A stretch of DNA of 64,000 bases, taken from NCBI GenBank assembly GCA_938011325.1, contig CALLUD010000002.1, positions 94,489 to 158,488 of the forward strand, written 5' to 3'. Below, piece after piece: positions 35,343 to 43,847 of the stretch; the first letter of the stretch is position 1; each line of letters begins with the position of its first letter. The DNA comes from an uncultured Spartobacteria bacterium. GTDB lineage: Bacteria > Verrucomicrobiota > Verrucomicrobiia > Chthoniobacterales > JAATET01. Made by a program: the position numbers and the translations under genes. The notes beneath the pieces were generated by a model. The model did not search any database, had not been told where the DNA came from, and saw nothing but the letters and a program-made list of their open reading frames with translations.

Positions 35343-35959
35343 CACTCGTTGTAGGTGAGCCGACGGCTGAGATAGCGCTCGGCGCGCATCACGGCGCGGA
35401 ATTTCTCGATGTCCTCTTCCATCGAGCCGCTGATGATCGTGTAGCGGTATTCGCGCCAGTGTTTCATCTCCCGCGCGGCGTTTTGCAGTCGCGTTTGAAT
35501 TTGCTCTTCGGTCTCGGTGCCGCGCTTCATCAAGCGGCGCCGCAACTCGTCGAGGCTGGGAGGCATGATGAAAATGTCGGCCAGCGCGTCGCGAATGAGC
35601 GGGTCGTCGCTGTTGCGGATTGTGGCGGCGCCCTGCGTGTCGATGTCGATGAGAACGTCGACGCCGTTTTTCAGCTGATCCACGACGGCGCTCTTGGGCG
35701 TGCCGTAGCGGCGCCCGTGAACCTCCGCGTGCTCGAGGAAATCACCGGCCGCGAGGCGTGCGGAGAATTCCTCCTCGGAGAGAAAGCAATAGTCCTCGCC
35801 ATCGACTTCTCCCCGCCGTGGGGGGCGCGTGGTGCACGAGACGGCGTAAACGAAATCGGGCTTCTGACGCAGTGCCGTGGTCAGCGTGGTTTTGCCGGCG
35901 CCGGATGGCGCCGAGAGGACAAAGAGAATGCCGGTGCGGGAGAACGAGGAGCTATTCAA
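35342..35959 (-). CDS. gmk: Guanylate kinase
   Basis: Gmk converts GMP to GDP. The P-loop APSGAGKTTLTTAL, the GMP-binding SCTTRPPRRGEVDGEDYCFLS and YGTPKSAV, and the lid region EEQIQTRLQNAAREM are present. The TTG at 35959 overlaps the yicC stop and gives 205 residues, close to the family norm; the frame also opens further upstream to 36013 inside yicC, which is less likely. Order yicC-gmk is widely conserved; rpoZ is not present between gmk and coaC. Confidence 0.93.
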   Translation of the reverse strand: MNSSSFSRTGILFVLSAPSGAGKTTLTTALRQKPDFVYAVSCTTRPPRRGEVDGEDYCFLSEEEFSARLAAGDFLEHAEVHGRRYGTPKSAVVDQLKNGVDVLIDIDTQGAATIRNSDDPLIRDALADIFIMPPSLDELRRRLMKRGTETEEQIQTRLQNAAREMKHWREYRYTIISGSMEEDIEKFRAVMRAERYLSRRLTYNE

Positions 35960-36818
35960 CGTTGAGAATCTGTTCGCGGATCTTATCAAGTTCGACCTTC
36001 GCGTCGACGACAAGCCGCGTGAGTTCCGAATCGCCGGCCTTGGAGCCGAGCGTGTTCAGTTCGCGAAAGATTTCCTGCGTGAGGAATTCCAGTGCGCGTC
36101 CCATCGGGCCCGATGCGCGCAGCTTCTCCTCGAATTGCTCGAAGTGGCTCGCGAGCCGCGTGAGTTCCTCGGAAACGTCGCAACGTTCCGCGTAAAGCGC
36201 CACCTCGGTCGCGAGGCGGGGATCATTTGCATCGAGAGGAATTCCCGCGCGTGCGATGCGCGCGTGAAGCTCGTCGCGATATCGGCGGACGATCTCGGGG
36301 GCAATCGGAAGCATTTGCTCGCGCAGGCTCTTGAGGTGGGCAAGGTGGGACTCGAGATCCCGCTGCAAGGCCTGGCCCTCGCGGGCGCGCATCGCGGTGA
36401 GTGCGTCGAGTGCGTTGGAGAGGGCTTCCAGAATGACGGGACGAAAATCCTCCGCGGTGTGCGGGCACGTTTGCAGCACGCCGGGCACATTGAGCAGCGT
36501 GTTGATGTCGATGTTTCCCGGCAGACCGAGTTCCGCCTGCAGATCGCGAATGTCGCGAAGAACATTGCGCGAGTAATGACGGTCGATCGTCGCACCGGCG
36601 GCCGCCGCGGCCTCGGGAAGGGTGACGGAAATGTTGATGCGACCGCGGGAGACGCGGCTTTGCACGGCTTCGCGAATGGAAAGCTCCAAAGGTGCGAGTT
36701 CGCGGGGGAGCTGACAGGCAACCTCGAGGCCCTTGCGGTTGACGGAGGCGCACTCGACGACGCAATGGGCGCCATCGATTCGAGCTTCGCCGCGGCCGTA
36801 GCCGGTCATGCTGTTCAT
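35952..36818 (-). CDS. yicC: YicC-family endoribonuclease
   Basis: The 288-residue protein begins MNSMTGYGRGEARIDG, the conserved YicC N terminus, and ends with the DUF1732 domain: EVALYAERCDVSEELTRLASHFEQF, FLTQEIFRELNTLGSKAGD and VDAKVELDKIREQ. YicC has been shown to be an RNA endonuclease in E. coli. It heads a compact yicC-gmk-coaC cluster on the minus strand; its start lies 12 bp downstream of the methyltransferase stop. Confidence 0.95.
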   Translation of the reverse strand: MNSMTGYGRGEARIDGAHCVVECASVNRKGLEVACQLPRELAPLELSIREAVQSRVSRGRINISVTLPEAAAAAGATIDRHYSRNVLRDIRDLQAELGLPGNIDINTLLNVPGVLQTCPHTAEDFRPVILEALSNALDALTAMRAREGQALQRDLESHLAHLKSLREQMLPIAPEIVRRYRDELHARIARAGIPLDANDPRLATEVALYAERCDVSEELTRLASHFEQFEEKLRASGPMGRALEFLTQEIFRELNTLGSKAGDSELTRLVVDAKVELDKIREQILNVE

Positions 36819-36830
36819 GTGCGGGAAAAT

Positions 36831-37553
36831 CTAGCGGGGGCTGACGTTTCGAGGAAAGGAAAAGTCCATCGTAAGCGCCTGGCGAAAACAAAACGCGCGG
36901 ATGTGCTGGAAGTTTTTCCAGCCGGCGGCCACGGCGAGGGCGTGGAGTTCGCGAAAAGAAAAGGCACGGCGCGCGGAAAGACGCGCGTCGTTGCGCGTCA
37001 TTTTCTCGCGCATCCAGACCGTCGTCAGCAGATCGATGGAGAAGGTGGCGAGGCGACTTCGGCGAAGGTCCGATGCGAAGACGTGATGCGTGCCGAGGAA
37101 TGCCATGCGGCGGAGGATCGACGTGGCGTCGTGATCGGAGAAATGGTGAAGCGCCAGCGAGCACAGCACGACGTCCCACGTGGTGCCGGGATCGAAGGTG
37201 AGGATGTCCGCCTCGGAGATCGAGATGTTGGAAAATCCCTCGGAGAGTTTACGCGCAATCGCGACGGTGGATGGCTGGGCGTCGACGGCATCGATCTGCA
37301 CATCGAGGCCATTCCTCCTTGCCCAGGCGGCAATGGCGCGAGGGATATCCGCGGAGCCGGTGGCGAGATCGAGGATGCGCCAGCACCGACCGAAGGTCAG
37401 CCGCGAGCGAAGAAAGCGGAGAACGAGCGTGTGGCTTCCGAAGAGCCTGTTGAGCGTGACGAGATTCGCGAGGTCCTTCTCGAGTTCGGGAGTGACGGGC
37501 TGGTCGAGATCCATCCATTCGCGGACGGAAGGATCGAAAGCCCGCCGGCTCAT
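36831..37553 (-). CDS. SAM-dependent methyltransferase (class I), unknown substrate
   Basis: The 240-residue protein from the ATG at 37553 (overlapping the pgeF stop, ATGA) has the SAM motif LDLATGSADIPRAIAAWA and the post-I region VDAQPSTVAIARKL, then DVVLCSLALHHFSDHDA. The C-terminal half carries FAFRELHALAVAAGW-like basic segments. It resembles small-molecule methyltransferases of quinone or lipid pathways, and menG-like function is conceivable, but no substrate-specific motif is seen. A longer frame to 37739 lies within pgeF. Confidence 0.82.
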   Translation of the reverse strand: MSRRAFDPSVREWMDLDQPVTPELEKDLANLVTLNRLFGSHTLVLRFLRSRLTFGRCWRILDLATGSADIPRAIAAWARRNGLDVQIDAVDAQPSTVAIARKLSEGFSNISISEADILTFDPGTTWDVVLCSLALHHFSDHDATSILRRMAFLGTHHVFASDLRRSRLATFSIDLLTTVWMREKMTRNDARLSARRAFSFRELHALAVAAGWKNFQHIRAFCFRQALTMDFSFPRNVSPR

Positions 37554-38203
37554 GATTCGATTTCGAGCAGCGCGAGCATGCGGCCGGTGCGTCCTTTTTC
37601 CATGCGATACGAATAGTATCGATGGAGGTTCGACGCCGTGCACGTGTGCGAATCGAAGAAACTTCGAACACCTGCGACACGGGCCTGCTCCGCGATGGTT
37701 GCCGCGAAATCGATTTCGTAATGCGGCGGGCGGATGCACGGGCTGACCACGACGGTGAGATCGCGAGGATCGCAGCCAAATTCCTCACGCATGGTGTGCA
37801 CTGCGCTCCCGAGAATGTTCAGCTCCGTTCCCTTTCGTCCGGAGTGGAGGAGGGCAATCACACGTCGCACAGGATCCACCACATAGATCGCCGCGCAGTC
37901 GGCGACGTAGATGCCGAGGGCGATGCCGGGCGTCGCGGCAATGAGGCCATCGACGCCTGGAATGGGATTCTGTTGGGGCCGATCGACGATCGCCACGTGA
38001 TTCCCGTGAACCTGCTCCGCGGTGACCGGAGGTGAAAATCCCAGCCCGGCGATCAGCGCATCATGCGACGGCTTCAAGCGCGCAAGCGCCACTTCGCGTT
38101 CGGCATCGACATCGATGCCGGGAATGCGCGTGATGAATGCCGACCGGAGGCCGGAGAGGTTTTCCAGCGCTTCGAAACGTTCGACCGAATCGGGAAGCGA
38201 CAT
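37550..38203 (-). CDS. pgeF: Peptidoglycan editing factor (laccase-domain, YfiH/PgeF)
   Basis: The 217-residue protein has the metal-ligand set of the DUF152 fold: His in AEQVHGNHV, Cys in YVADCAAIYV and His in ALLHSGRKGT. The start matches MSLPDSVERFEALENLSG; the end carries the C-terminal CTASNLHRYYSYRMEKGRTGR pattern. PgeF removes wrongly incorporated serine from muropeptides in E. coli. It lies 9 bp downstream of the TolC-like gene. Confidence 0.9.
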   Translation of the reverse strand: MSLPDSVERFEALENLSGLRSAFITRIPGIDVDAEREVALARLKPSHDALIAGLGFSPPVTAEQVHGNHVAIVDRPQQNPIPGVDGLIAATPGIALGIYVADCAAIYVVDPVRRVIALLHSGRKGTELNILGSAVHTMREEFGCDPRDLTVVVSPCIRPPHYEIDFAATIAEQARVAGVRSFFDSHTCTASNLHRYYSYRMEKGRTGRMLALLEIES

Positions 38204-38211
38204 GGATGCCG

Positions 38212-40287
38212 CTAGAAGATTCCGAGAACCTTCTTGCGAGGCGCGGGAGTCGGAGTCGGGAGCGGCTGTCCCTTGCGTTTTGCCTCCATGATCTCGCTGG
38301 CCTTGAGGACGCGCTTTTTCTCGGCGGGCTGCTCCTCTTTTTTCACCGCCTTCGCCTTGCGCACGGGTGCGTTGGCCGCGAGCCCCTCGATCGGGTCCTG
38401 CTCCTCGAGCTTGCCGGGGAGGCGCGGTTGCGGTGCGGTCGGGTTGGTGACGGTCTTCAGCTTCTTGCGCTCGCGCGGCGTGAGCGGATCGTCGAACGTT
38501 TCCTCGTATTGCGCGTCGAGTGCGAGAGCGAGGTCGTAGTTGGCAAGAGCCGCGAGGTAGTCGTAGCGGGCCTGCAGCACGGTGGTCTGCGCCTGCAGGA
38601 GCTGAACTTGTGCGTTCAACACGTCGAGCTGCGTGCCGGCGCCGGCATCGAGACGTTCCTGCGAGAGGCGCAACGCCTCGGTCGCCTGAACGACGCTGGC
38701 CTGCTGGCTTTCCAATGTTTCCTGCGCGGTCTGCAAATTCGAAATCGCCTGCTGGACATCCAGAATGACCTTGCGGACGGCGTTGTTGTAGTTGATGACC
38801 GCCTGGTTGAGGCGCGCGCGGGCCTGCGCGACCTTTCCGGCGGTTTCGAATCCATCGAAGATCGCCCAGCTCCCCTGGAAGCCGTAGGTCCAGCCCTGGG
38901 TGACTTCACCCATGTTCTGGAAGGCCGAGTTGTTCTGCCATCCGTAGTCGGCGGTGGCGGAGATCGAGGGCAGATAACCGGCGAACTGCACCTTCACGTT
39001 CTCCGCGTTGGCGAGGATGTTCTGCCGGTGCGCCTTCAACTCCGGACTGCGCTCGATGGCAATGCGGATGGACTCGTCGGGATTGATCACACGTGGCTCG
39101 TAGGGGAGCGTGCCGACGACGTTGAAGGGCACTTCGCTCGGCTTGCTCGTCGCGTAGTCCATGCCGAGCGTCTTCACGAGCTGGTATTGGGAGATGCGCA
39201 GGTTGTTTTGCGCGCTGATGAGCGGCGGCATGGCATTGGCCAGCGCGACCTGGGCCTGCAGGACGTTGAAACGCGGGACGGTGCCGGCTTCGTAGCGGTT
39301 TTCCTGATCGGTGAGCTGTTCCTTGAGGAGGTTCACCGACTGCTGCTGCGCGACGACGAGGGCGCGATTCAGGATGACCTCGTAGAATCCCGTTTTTACG
39401 TTCGCGATCGTTCGATCGATCGTCTGGCGAAGGTTGAAGTAGGCGGCGTCCTCGACGAACTTTGCCGCGCGAATGCCGGAGACAACCGCGCCGCCGTCGA
39501 AGAGAAGCTGGCTGGCCTGGAACCCAACGCTCCAGGATTTGTCATTCACATATCGGGAGCTGCCGAGGCCGGAGAAATCGATCGGGACCAGCTGCCCGTT
39601 CGGGCCGGGCACCTCGATGGCACCGCCGCTGGAGCCGGGCTGCTTCGGGTCAACGAGCGAGCGCGCCTGCTGCGTGTAGGCGGAGGTCGCCGTGATCTGC
39701 GGCAGGGCCTGGGCGCGGACTTCGACCAACTGGCCCCGCGTGAGGCGGATCTGCTCGATCGCATCGAGCACGTCGGGGTTCTGCTTGAGGGCAATGGAGA
39801 TCGCCTTGTCGAGCGTAAGGTCCTCGACGTTTGGATTGTGCTGCGACTTCGCGAAGGCCTGGATCTGCTTGATGGCTTCCTCGTTCAGCTTTTCGATCGT
39901 TTCCTTGCTCGGCTGAATGTCGTTGAGATTCCGCTGCACCGTCGGTGCCGGCGGCGGGGGGCCGGGATCCGCCAGCGATGGATCGAGATCGGGCTCGATG
40001 GTGTCGAGCTGCGCGTTGGGAGTCGGTGCCGGTATCGCGGAATCCGGGAGCGTCGCCTCGTAGGTCGGCTGCGCGTCGGCATTGATCGAATCCGTCGATG
40101 CGGCGTCGGGCTCACCTGGCAGCGTGGCGGTGTAACTCGGCGTCGGCGCGGGGGTGGGTGTGGGCGTCGGGGTGGCCGCGGTGGTTTCAGCGGCAGGCTC
40201 CGGTGTCGGGGTGGGAGTCGGCTGCTGTGCCGCCACCGGCCAGGCGAAAGCCAGTGCAGCCACTGCGAAAATCGAACGAGTCGTCAT
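38212..40287 (-). CDS. TolC-family outer-membrane efflux protein with a proline/threonine-rich N terminus
   Basis: The 691-residue protein starts at the ATG at 40287 (overlapping the marR stop) and has a signal peptide (MTTRSIFAVAALAFAWPVAA). An unusual ~110-residue Pro/Thr/Ala-rich low-complexity segment precedes the two OEP repeats, seen as LTLDKAISIALKQNPDVLDAIEQI and the paired coiled-coil/beta parts with NRYEAGTVPRFNVLQAQVALANA and QERLDAGAGTQLDVLNAQVQLLQAQT. The C-terminal tail is Lys-rich (AKAVKKEEQPAEKKRVLKASEIM). It would form the outer-membrane channel of an efflux or secretion system; no inner-membrane pump is adjacent. Confidence 0.9.
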   Translation of the reverse strand: MTTRSIFAVAALAFAWPVAAQQPTPTPTPEPAAETTAATPTPTPTPAPTPSYTATLPGEPDAASTDSINADAQPTYEATLPDSAIPAPTPNAQLDTIEPDLDPSLADPGPPPPAPTVQRNLNDIQPSKETIEKLNEEAIKQIQAFAKSQHNPNVEDLTLDKAISIALKQNPDVLDAIEQIRLTRGQLVEVRAQALPQITATSAYTQQARSLVDPKQPGSSGGAIEVPGPNGQLVPIDFSGLGSSRYVNDKSWSVGFQASQLLFDGGAVVSGIRAAKFVEDAAYFNLRQTIDRTIANVKTGFYEVILNRALVVAQQQSVNLLKEQLTDQENRYEAGTVPRFNVLQAQVALANAMPPLISAQNNLRISQYQLVKTLGMDYATSKPSEVPFNVVGTLPYEPRVINPDESIRIAIERSPELKAHRQNILANAENVKVQFAGYLPSISATADYGWQNNSAFQNMGEVTQGWTYGFQGSWAIFDGFETAGKVAQARARLNQAVINYNNAVRKVILDVQQAISNLQTAQETLESQQASVVQATEALRLSQERLDAGAGTQLDVLNAQVQLLQAQTTVLQARYDYLAALANYDLALALDAQYEETFDDPLTPRERKKLKTVTNPTAPQPRLPGKLEEQDPIEGLAANAPVRKAKAVKKEEQPAEKKRVLKASEIMEAKRKGQPLPTPTPAPRKKVLGIF

Positions 40288-40772
40288 GAATTTGGAGAAT
40301 CGGTCTTCGAGTAATAATTTTGACTCTCGCAGTATGCAAAAATCTTCTCGTAGATTTGCAACCACATGTGCTGTTCTTCGGGCGTGAGCAGGGAAGTGAG
40401 CTTATGCAGGCCCTGCCGGATCTCCACCAAAATGGAGTTCACGAGTTCCCGCCCTTTTGGGGTGATTCTCACGAGCACCTTGCGGCGGTCGTTGGGGGCG
40501 GCGGTGCGTTCCGCGTAGCCGAGTTTTTCGAGACGGTCCACCAGCCCGGTCGCAGCGGCGGTGGTATGCCGCATCTTGTCGGCGATCTCCGACATGCTCA
40601 GAGCGTCATGCATGCCGACGTGACCGAGGAGGAAAAATTGGGGAAAGGATACCTGTCCCGCGGACAAGCGGTCCGTGAGACTGAGCATGAGGGATCGCTG
40701 CAGCGTCAGAATGATGTTGGCAAGCCGCGCGATCTCGTCCGGTGAGAGACAGGTTTTTTCCTCGGTAAGCAA
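40284..40772 (-). CDS. MarR-family transcriptional regulator
   Basis: The 162-residue protein has the winged helix-turn-helix of the MarR family: LSMSEIADKMRHTTAAATGLVDRLEKLGYAERTAAPNDRRKVLVRITPKGRELV is a textbook wing and recognition region. It probably represses itself and the TolC-like gene, whose start overlaps its stop. The TTG at 40772 is used; no Shine-Dalgarno is evident. AAATTTGTTTAA-GAGGTTGAAATTT-like half sites in the 49-bp gap to moeA are a candidate operator. Confidence 0.88.
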   Translation of the reverse strand: MLTEEKTCLSPDEIARLANIILTLQRSLMLSLTDRLSAGQVSFPQFFLLGHVGMHDALSMSEIADKMRHTTAAATGLVDRLEKLGYAERTAAPNDRRKVLVRITPKGRELVNSILVEIRQGLHKLTSLLTPEEQHMWLQIYEKIFAYCESQNYYSKTDSPNS

Positions 40773-40820
40773 AATTTGTTTAATGAGGTTGAAATTTAGT
40801 ATTTCTTAAAGACTTGGGCG

Positions 40821-41996
40821 TCAAGTCAAGCGCAGAGCTGGAAGAAGTGTGCCGGCTGGGTGACGGGAGTTTTCGGGAAGCCGTATCAGCGCGTCGCAAC
40901 GGGCAAGTCCCGACAGGCCATGCGAGGCCTGAGTGCCCACGGGAACAGCGTGCCCGCTCTCGATGCGAACGCGCAGGTAGTGCGGGCGGGCGTCGGGATT
41001 CTCCAAATCCACGCCGATGGGAAGCGTGTCGAATTTTGGCCTTGCGAGATGCAGCGGAGCTCCGGCGAGACGCAGCAGTGCGGGAATGACGAACAGGAGC
41101 GCGGTCACGTAGGTCGAAACGGGATTGCCCGGGAGCCCGAAGATCGTCTGCCCGCCGGCCTTCGCAAGCAGGAGCGGTTTCCCCGGTTTTACTGCGACCT
41201 TCCAGAAACTCACGTGAGCGCCGGTCGAGTCGATGGCGACCCGCACGGGATCGTGATCGCCCACCGAGACGCCCGCGCTGATCACGACGACATCGGTCTC
41301 TGCCTGCCACGCGGAGAGCGTGTCGGCGACGGCTGCGGGATCATCGGGCGCGTGCTTCGTTGCGACGATGCGTCCGTGCGGTGCGAGCAACGCGGTGAGC
41401 ATGGGTCCGTTGGAATCGTGAATTTCCCCCGGCTGGAGCGGGGTTCCCATGGGACGAACTTCGTCACCTGTGGTGAGGATGCCGATGCGCGGCAATGGAT
41501 GGACGAGGATGCTCTCGATTCCGCATGCGGTGAGCAGCGCGAGCCGTGCGGGGGTGATCGGGTCGCCGGTGCGTAGGATCTCCTGACCTGCGCAAATATC
41601 GCCGCCCGTGTGACGGACGAATTCACCGACCTCGATCCTGTCCGAAATCCGCACATGATCATTCTCGACCGTCACGTCCTCCTGCATGACGACGGCGTTC
41701 GCGCCATTTGGAAGGCAGGCTCCCGTGAAAATGCGCACGGCTTCCCCGGCGCGAACTTCGAGATTCCGAATCCGGCCGGCGGGTTGCTCCCCGACGACGC
41801 GAAGTGTGCCCGGAGTGTCCTCGGCGCGGACGGCGTAGCCGTCCATTGCGGATTGATCGAACGACGGCAATGCGATCGGCGAAAGTTGTCGACCTGCCGA
41901 AAAATGGCCTGCCGCGAGGGGAACGGCGCGTTCCTCGCCCGGCAGCGGATCGACTGTCGCGAGAACCCGTTCCAGCGCCTCGGACTCGGAAATCAC
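40821..41996 (-). CDS. moeA: Molybdopterin molybdenumtransferase
   Basis: MoeA inserts molybdate into adenylated molybdopterin. The 391-residue protein has domains I-IV in order: PLASGHFSAGRQLSPIALPSFDQSAMDGYAVRAED, the EDAIV-like VVMQEDV region, IGILTTGDEVRPMGTPLQPGEIHDSNGPML, the MoCF-like VISAGVSVGDHDPV and GKPLLLAKAGGQTIFGLPGNPVS, then a C-terminal domain. The GTG at 41996 overlaps the preceding stop. Confidence 0.93.
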   Translation of the reverse strand: MISESEALERVLATVDPLPGEERAVPLAAGHFSAGRQLSPIALPSFDQSAMDGYAVRAEDTPGTLRVVGEQPAGRIRNLEVRAGEAVRIFTGACLPNGANAVVMQEDVTVENDHVRISDRIEVGEFVRHTGGDICAGQEILRTGDPITPARLALLTACGIESILVHPLPRIGILTTGDEVRPMGTPLQPGEIHDSNGPMLTALLAPHGRIVATKHAPDDPAAVADTLSAWQAETDVVVISAGVSVGDHDPVRVAIDSTGAHVSFWKVAVKPGKPLLLAKAGGQTIFGLPGNPVSTYVTALLFVIPALLRLAGAPLHLARPKFDTLPIGVDLENPDARPHYLRVRIESGHAVPVGTQASHGLSGLARCDALIRLPENSRHPAGTLLPALRLT

Positions 41997-42763
41997 GGAA
42001 CCGTGGGCTTGGGCGAGTAGATGCGGTCGCCGGGCATGGGCCTGCCGCTCACGATGTCGGCAATGAAGAAGGGTGGATTGCGATCGGCAGTGACGCGCAG
42101 CGTGGCGTTTTCACGCTCGTTGCCGACGGCGATCAGTGTCTCGCCGGTCGCCAGCGGGTGGTAGGTGTCCGTGTCGACCAGCACGTAGTGCGCGTTTTCG
42201 TCGACGAGCTTGACGGTGCCGATCCAGCTCGGGGATGTCGCGACCGGCGGCTCTTCCTTTTTCGGGAAAACCGAGTGCCACATGCGGGACAGGAAACCTT
42301 CCTGCGGCTTGCGCTGAGCGGCCGGTGGTGTGGGCGCTTTTTTCGGAGGGAAAAGTTTCCGCCAGGTGTTCGAGAGAAAATTGCCCTGCTTCGGCGTGGG
42401 GGTTGGAGTCGCGGCGTCGGGTGTCGGCGTGACGGTCACCACGACCACGGCGCTGTCGGAAGGAGTTGGCGAGGGGGTATCCTCAACGCCGTCGGCGAAA
42501 ACGCGCTCCTCCTTCTGCCCTTCGTCGTTGGAGACGATCACGCGGAAGGTCGTCTGTGCAATGGGAGTCGGCTCCGGCGTGGCCGATGGAGTGGGAGAGG
42601 GCGTCGGAGCCGGAGTTGGGGTGGGCGATACCTCGGCGGGGGGCGCGTCGTCGCCGGTGTCGGAAGTTTTTTTTGGTGTTGCGCACGAGCTGATCCATGC
42701 CACGGCAACGGACAGCGTGATCAGCACGGAACCACGAAGAACCGGAGCGGTGCGAGGATGCAT
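41993..42763 (-). CDS. Proline/threonine-rich lipoprotein with a repeated W-F-P motif, unknown function
   Basis: From the ATG at 42763 the 256-residue protein has a lipoprotein signal (lipobox ISSC, Cys at about 27), a long PTPTP-rich region, a small beta-type segment (TTFRVIVSNDEGQKEERVFADG), and two copies of the motif FLSxxWxxxFPxKK (GNFLSNTWRKLFPPKK and GFLSRMWHSVFPKKE) joined by a Pro linker. The C-terminal ~85 residues (WIGTVKLVDENAHYVLVDTD, then ATGETLIAVGNERENATLRV and ADIVSGRPMPGDRIY) look like a compact beta-barrel/OB-type domain. No family is recognised. It overlaps the moeA start by four bases. Confidence 0.72.
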   Translation of the reverse strand: MHPRTAPVLRGSVLITLSVAVAWISSCATPKKTSDTGDDAPPAEVSPTPTPAPTPSPTPSATPEPTPIAQTTFRVIVSNDEGQKEERVFADGVEDTPSPTPSDSAVVVVTVTPTPDAATPTPTPKQGNFLSNTWRKLFPPKKAPTPPAAQRKPQEGFLSRMWHSVFPKKEEPPVATSPSWIGTVKLVDENAHYVLVDTDTYHPLATGETLIAVGNERENATLRVTADRNPPFFIADIVSGRPMPGDRIYSPKPTVP

Positions 42764-42870
42764 GGGTGTTGAGAAGTATTCGACCGGAGGTGAAAGATTC
42801 AAGCGCGCGCGTCCCGGATGTCGCGCAACTTTTGAACCGACGCCGGGTTTCTTAATACGTTGATCCTATC

Positions 42871-43278
42871 ATGAAATCACCTTCCTCCTCTGCCACGTTT
42901 CTAGCCGCGTTGCTTGCTTCGCTCCCTCTCCTTCTGGCCCAGCCCGATCCGTCATCGGACGGCGACCGCCCACGGCCCCGCACGGTCGAGGAGCGTCTGG
43001 ACCGCATGAAGAAGGATCTCGAGCTCACCGAGGAGCAGGTGACGAAGATCAAGCCGATCCTCGCCGAAGCGCGTGAGAAGATGGATGAGCTTCGCGGCAA
43101 GCTGGACAATGACCGCGACGCCCTGCGTGAAAAAGGCAAGGCGATCTGGGATGAAACACGCGCGAAGATCGACGAGGTGTTGACCGCGGACCAGCGCAAG
43201 AAGGCGGACGAGCTGCGCGCCCAGCGTGGGGCGAAGCGCGGGGATCGCGCCAAGGAATCAAAGGAATCCAAGGAATAA
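42871..43278 (+). CDS. Small exported Spy/CpxP-like helical protein
   Basis: The 135-residue protein has a signal peptide (about 1-23, SLPLLLAQ), then a Lys/Glu-rich helical body with LELTEEQVTKIKPIL and VLTADQRKKADELR, two LTxxQ-like motifs of the Spy/CpxP/LTXXQ family. These periplasmic proteins bind unfolded proteins or metals. The C terminus is a highly charged KESKESKE tail. It is divergent from the lipoprotein gene. Confidence 0.75.
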   Translation: MKSPSSSATFLAALLASLPLLLAQPDPSSDGDRPRPRTVEERLDRMKKDLELTEEQVTKIKPILAEAREKMDELRGKLDNDRDALREKGKAIWDETRAKIDEVLTADQRKKADELRAQRGAKRGDRAKESKESKE

Positions 43279-43335
43279 TCTTTGTTTGGAATGGGGTGGC
43301 GGCTCCGGAGGGAATGCCGGGGCCGCCCGATTCCA

Positions 43336-43776
43336 TCAATCCCGGTGATAGGGAGTGCCGCGCAAAATCGTGTAGGCGCGGTAAATCTGCTCGAGTGCCA
43401 CGACGAGTGCGAGTTCGTGTTGCAACGTGAGCGAGCTCAGTGAAAGGACGAGATCGGCGGCGTCGCGTGTTGCGGGCGCATGGCCATCCGCTCCACCAAC
43501 CAAAATGGCCGCGCGGCGGGTGGACGATTGCTCGAGACGCGCGATGTAATCGGCAAAAGCCCGGCTGGTCAGCGACGAGCCACGCTCATCGAGAACGATC
43601 CGGTGCGCGCCGGCGGTCCGCTCGAGAAGCGCCGCGCCTTCGGTTTTCGGAGTGCCTTGTTTCAAGGCGATCCACTCCACGGGAACGAAGCGTTCGAGCC
43701 GGGCGAGGTATTCCGCGACGCCTGCGGCGGCGTAGTCGAGGCGGGGTTTGCCGATGGTGGCAATGGTCCATTTCAT
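43336..43776 (-). CDS. rlmH: 23S rRNA (pseudouridine-1915-N3)-methyltransferase
   Basis: The 146-residue SPOUT enzyme methylates pseudouridine 1915 of 23S rRNA. It has the conserved start MKWTIATIGKPRLDY, then IVLDERGSSLTSRAFADYI, ILVGGADGH and the C-terminal SLSSLTLQHELALVVALEQIYRAYTILRGTPYHRD with the knot. It is on the strand opposite to its neighbours, just before the rplM-rpsI operon. Confidence 0.95.
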   Translation of the reverse strand: MKWTIATIGKPRLDYAAAGVAEYLARLERFVPVEWIALKQGTPKTEGAALLERTAGAHRIVLDERGSSLTSRAFADYIARLEQSSTRRAAILVGGADGHAPATRDAADLVLSLSSLTLQHELALVVALEQIYRAYTILRGTPYHRD

Positions 43777-43847
43777 TTCGTGCGCAAATTCGTCGATTTC
43801 CCGTTTGACACGCCGCGAACAACGTGGTGTCTTCTTGACCCTTTTCC

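Noticed and set aside
38137..40314. About 725-codon plus-strand open frame
   Set aside because: Antisense to the TolC-family gene; Arg/Gly/Val-rich translation with no protein-like pattern.
43805..43833. TTGACA with TGTCTT 17 bp later upstream of rplM
   Set aside because: The -10 is poor and would leave a leader of only about 8 bases without a ribosome site; not enough to call a promoter.
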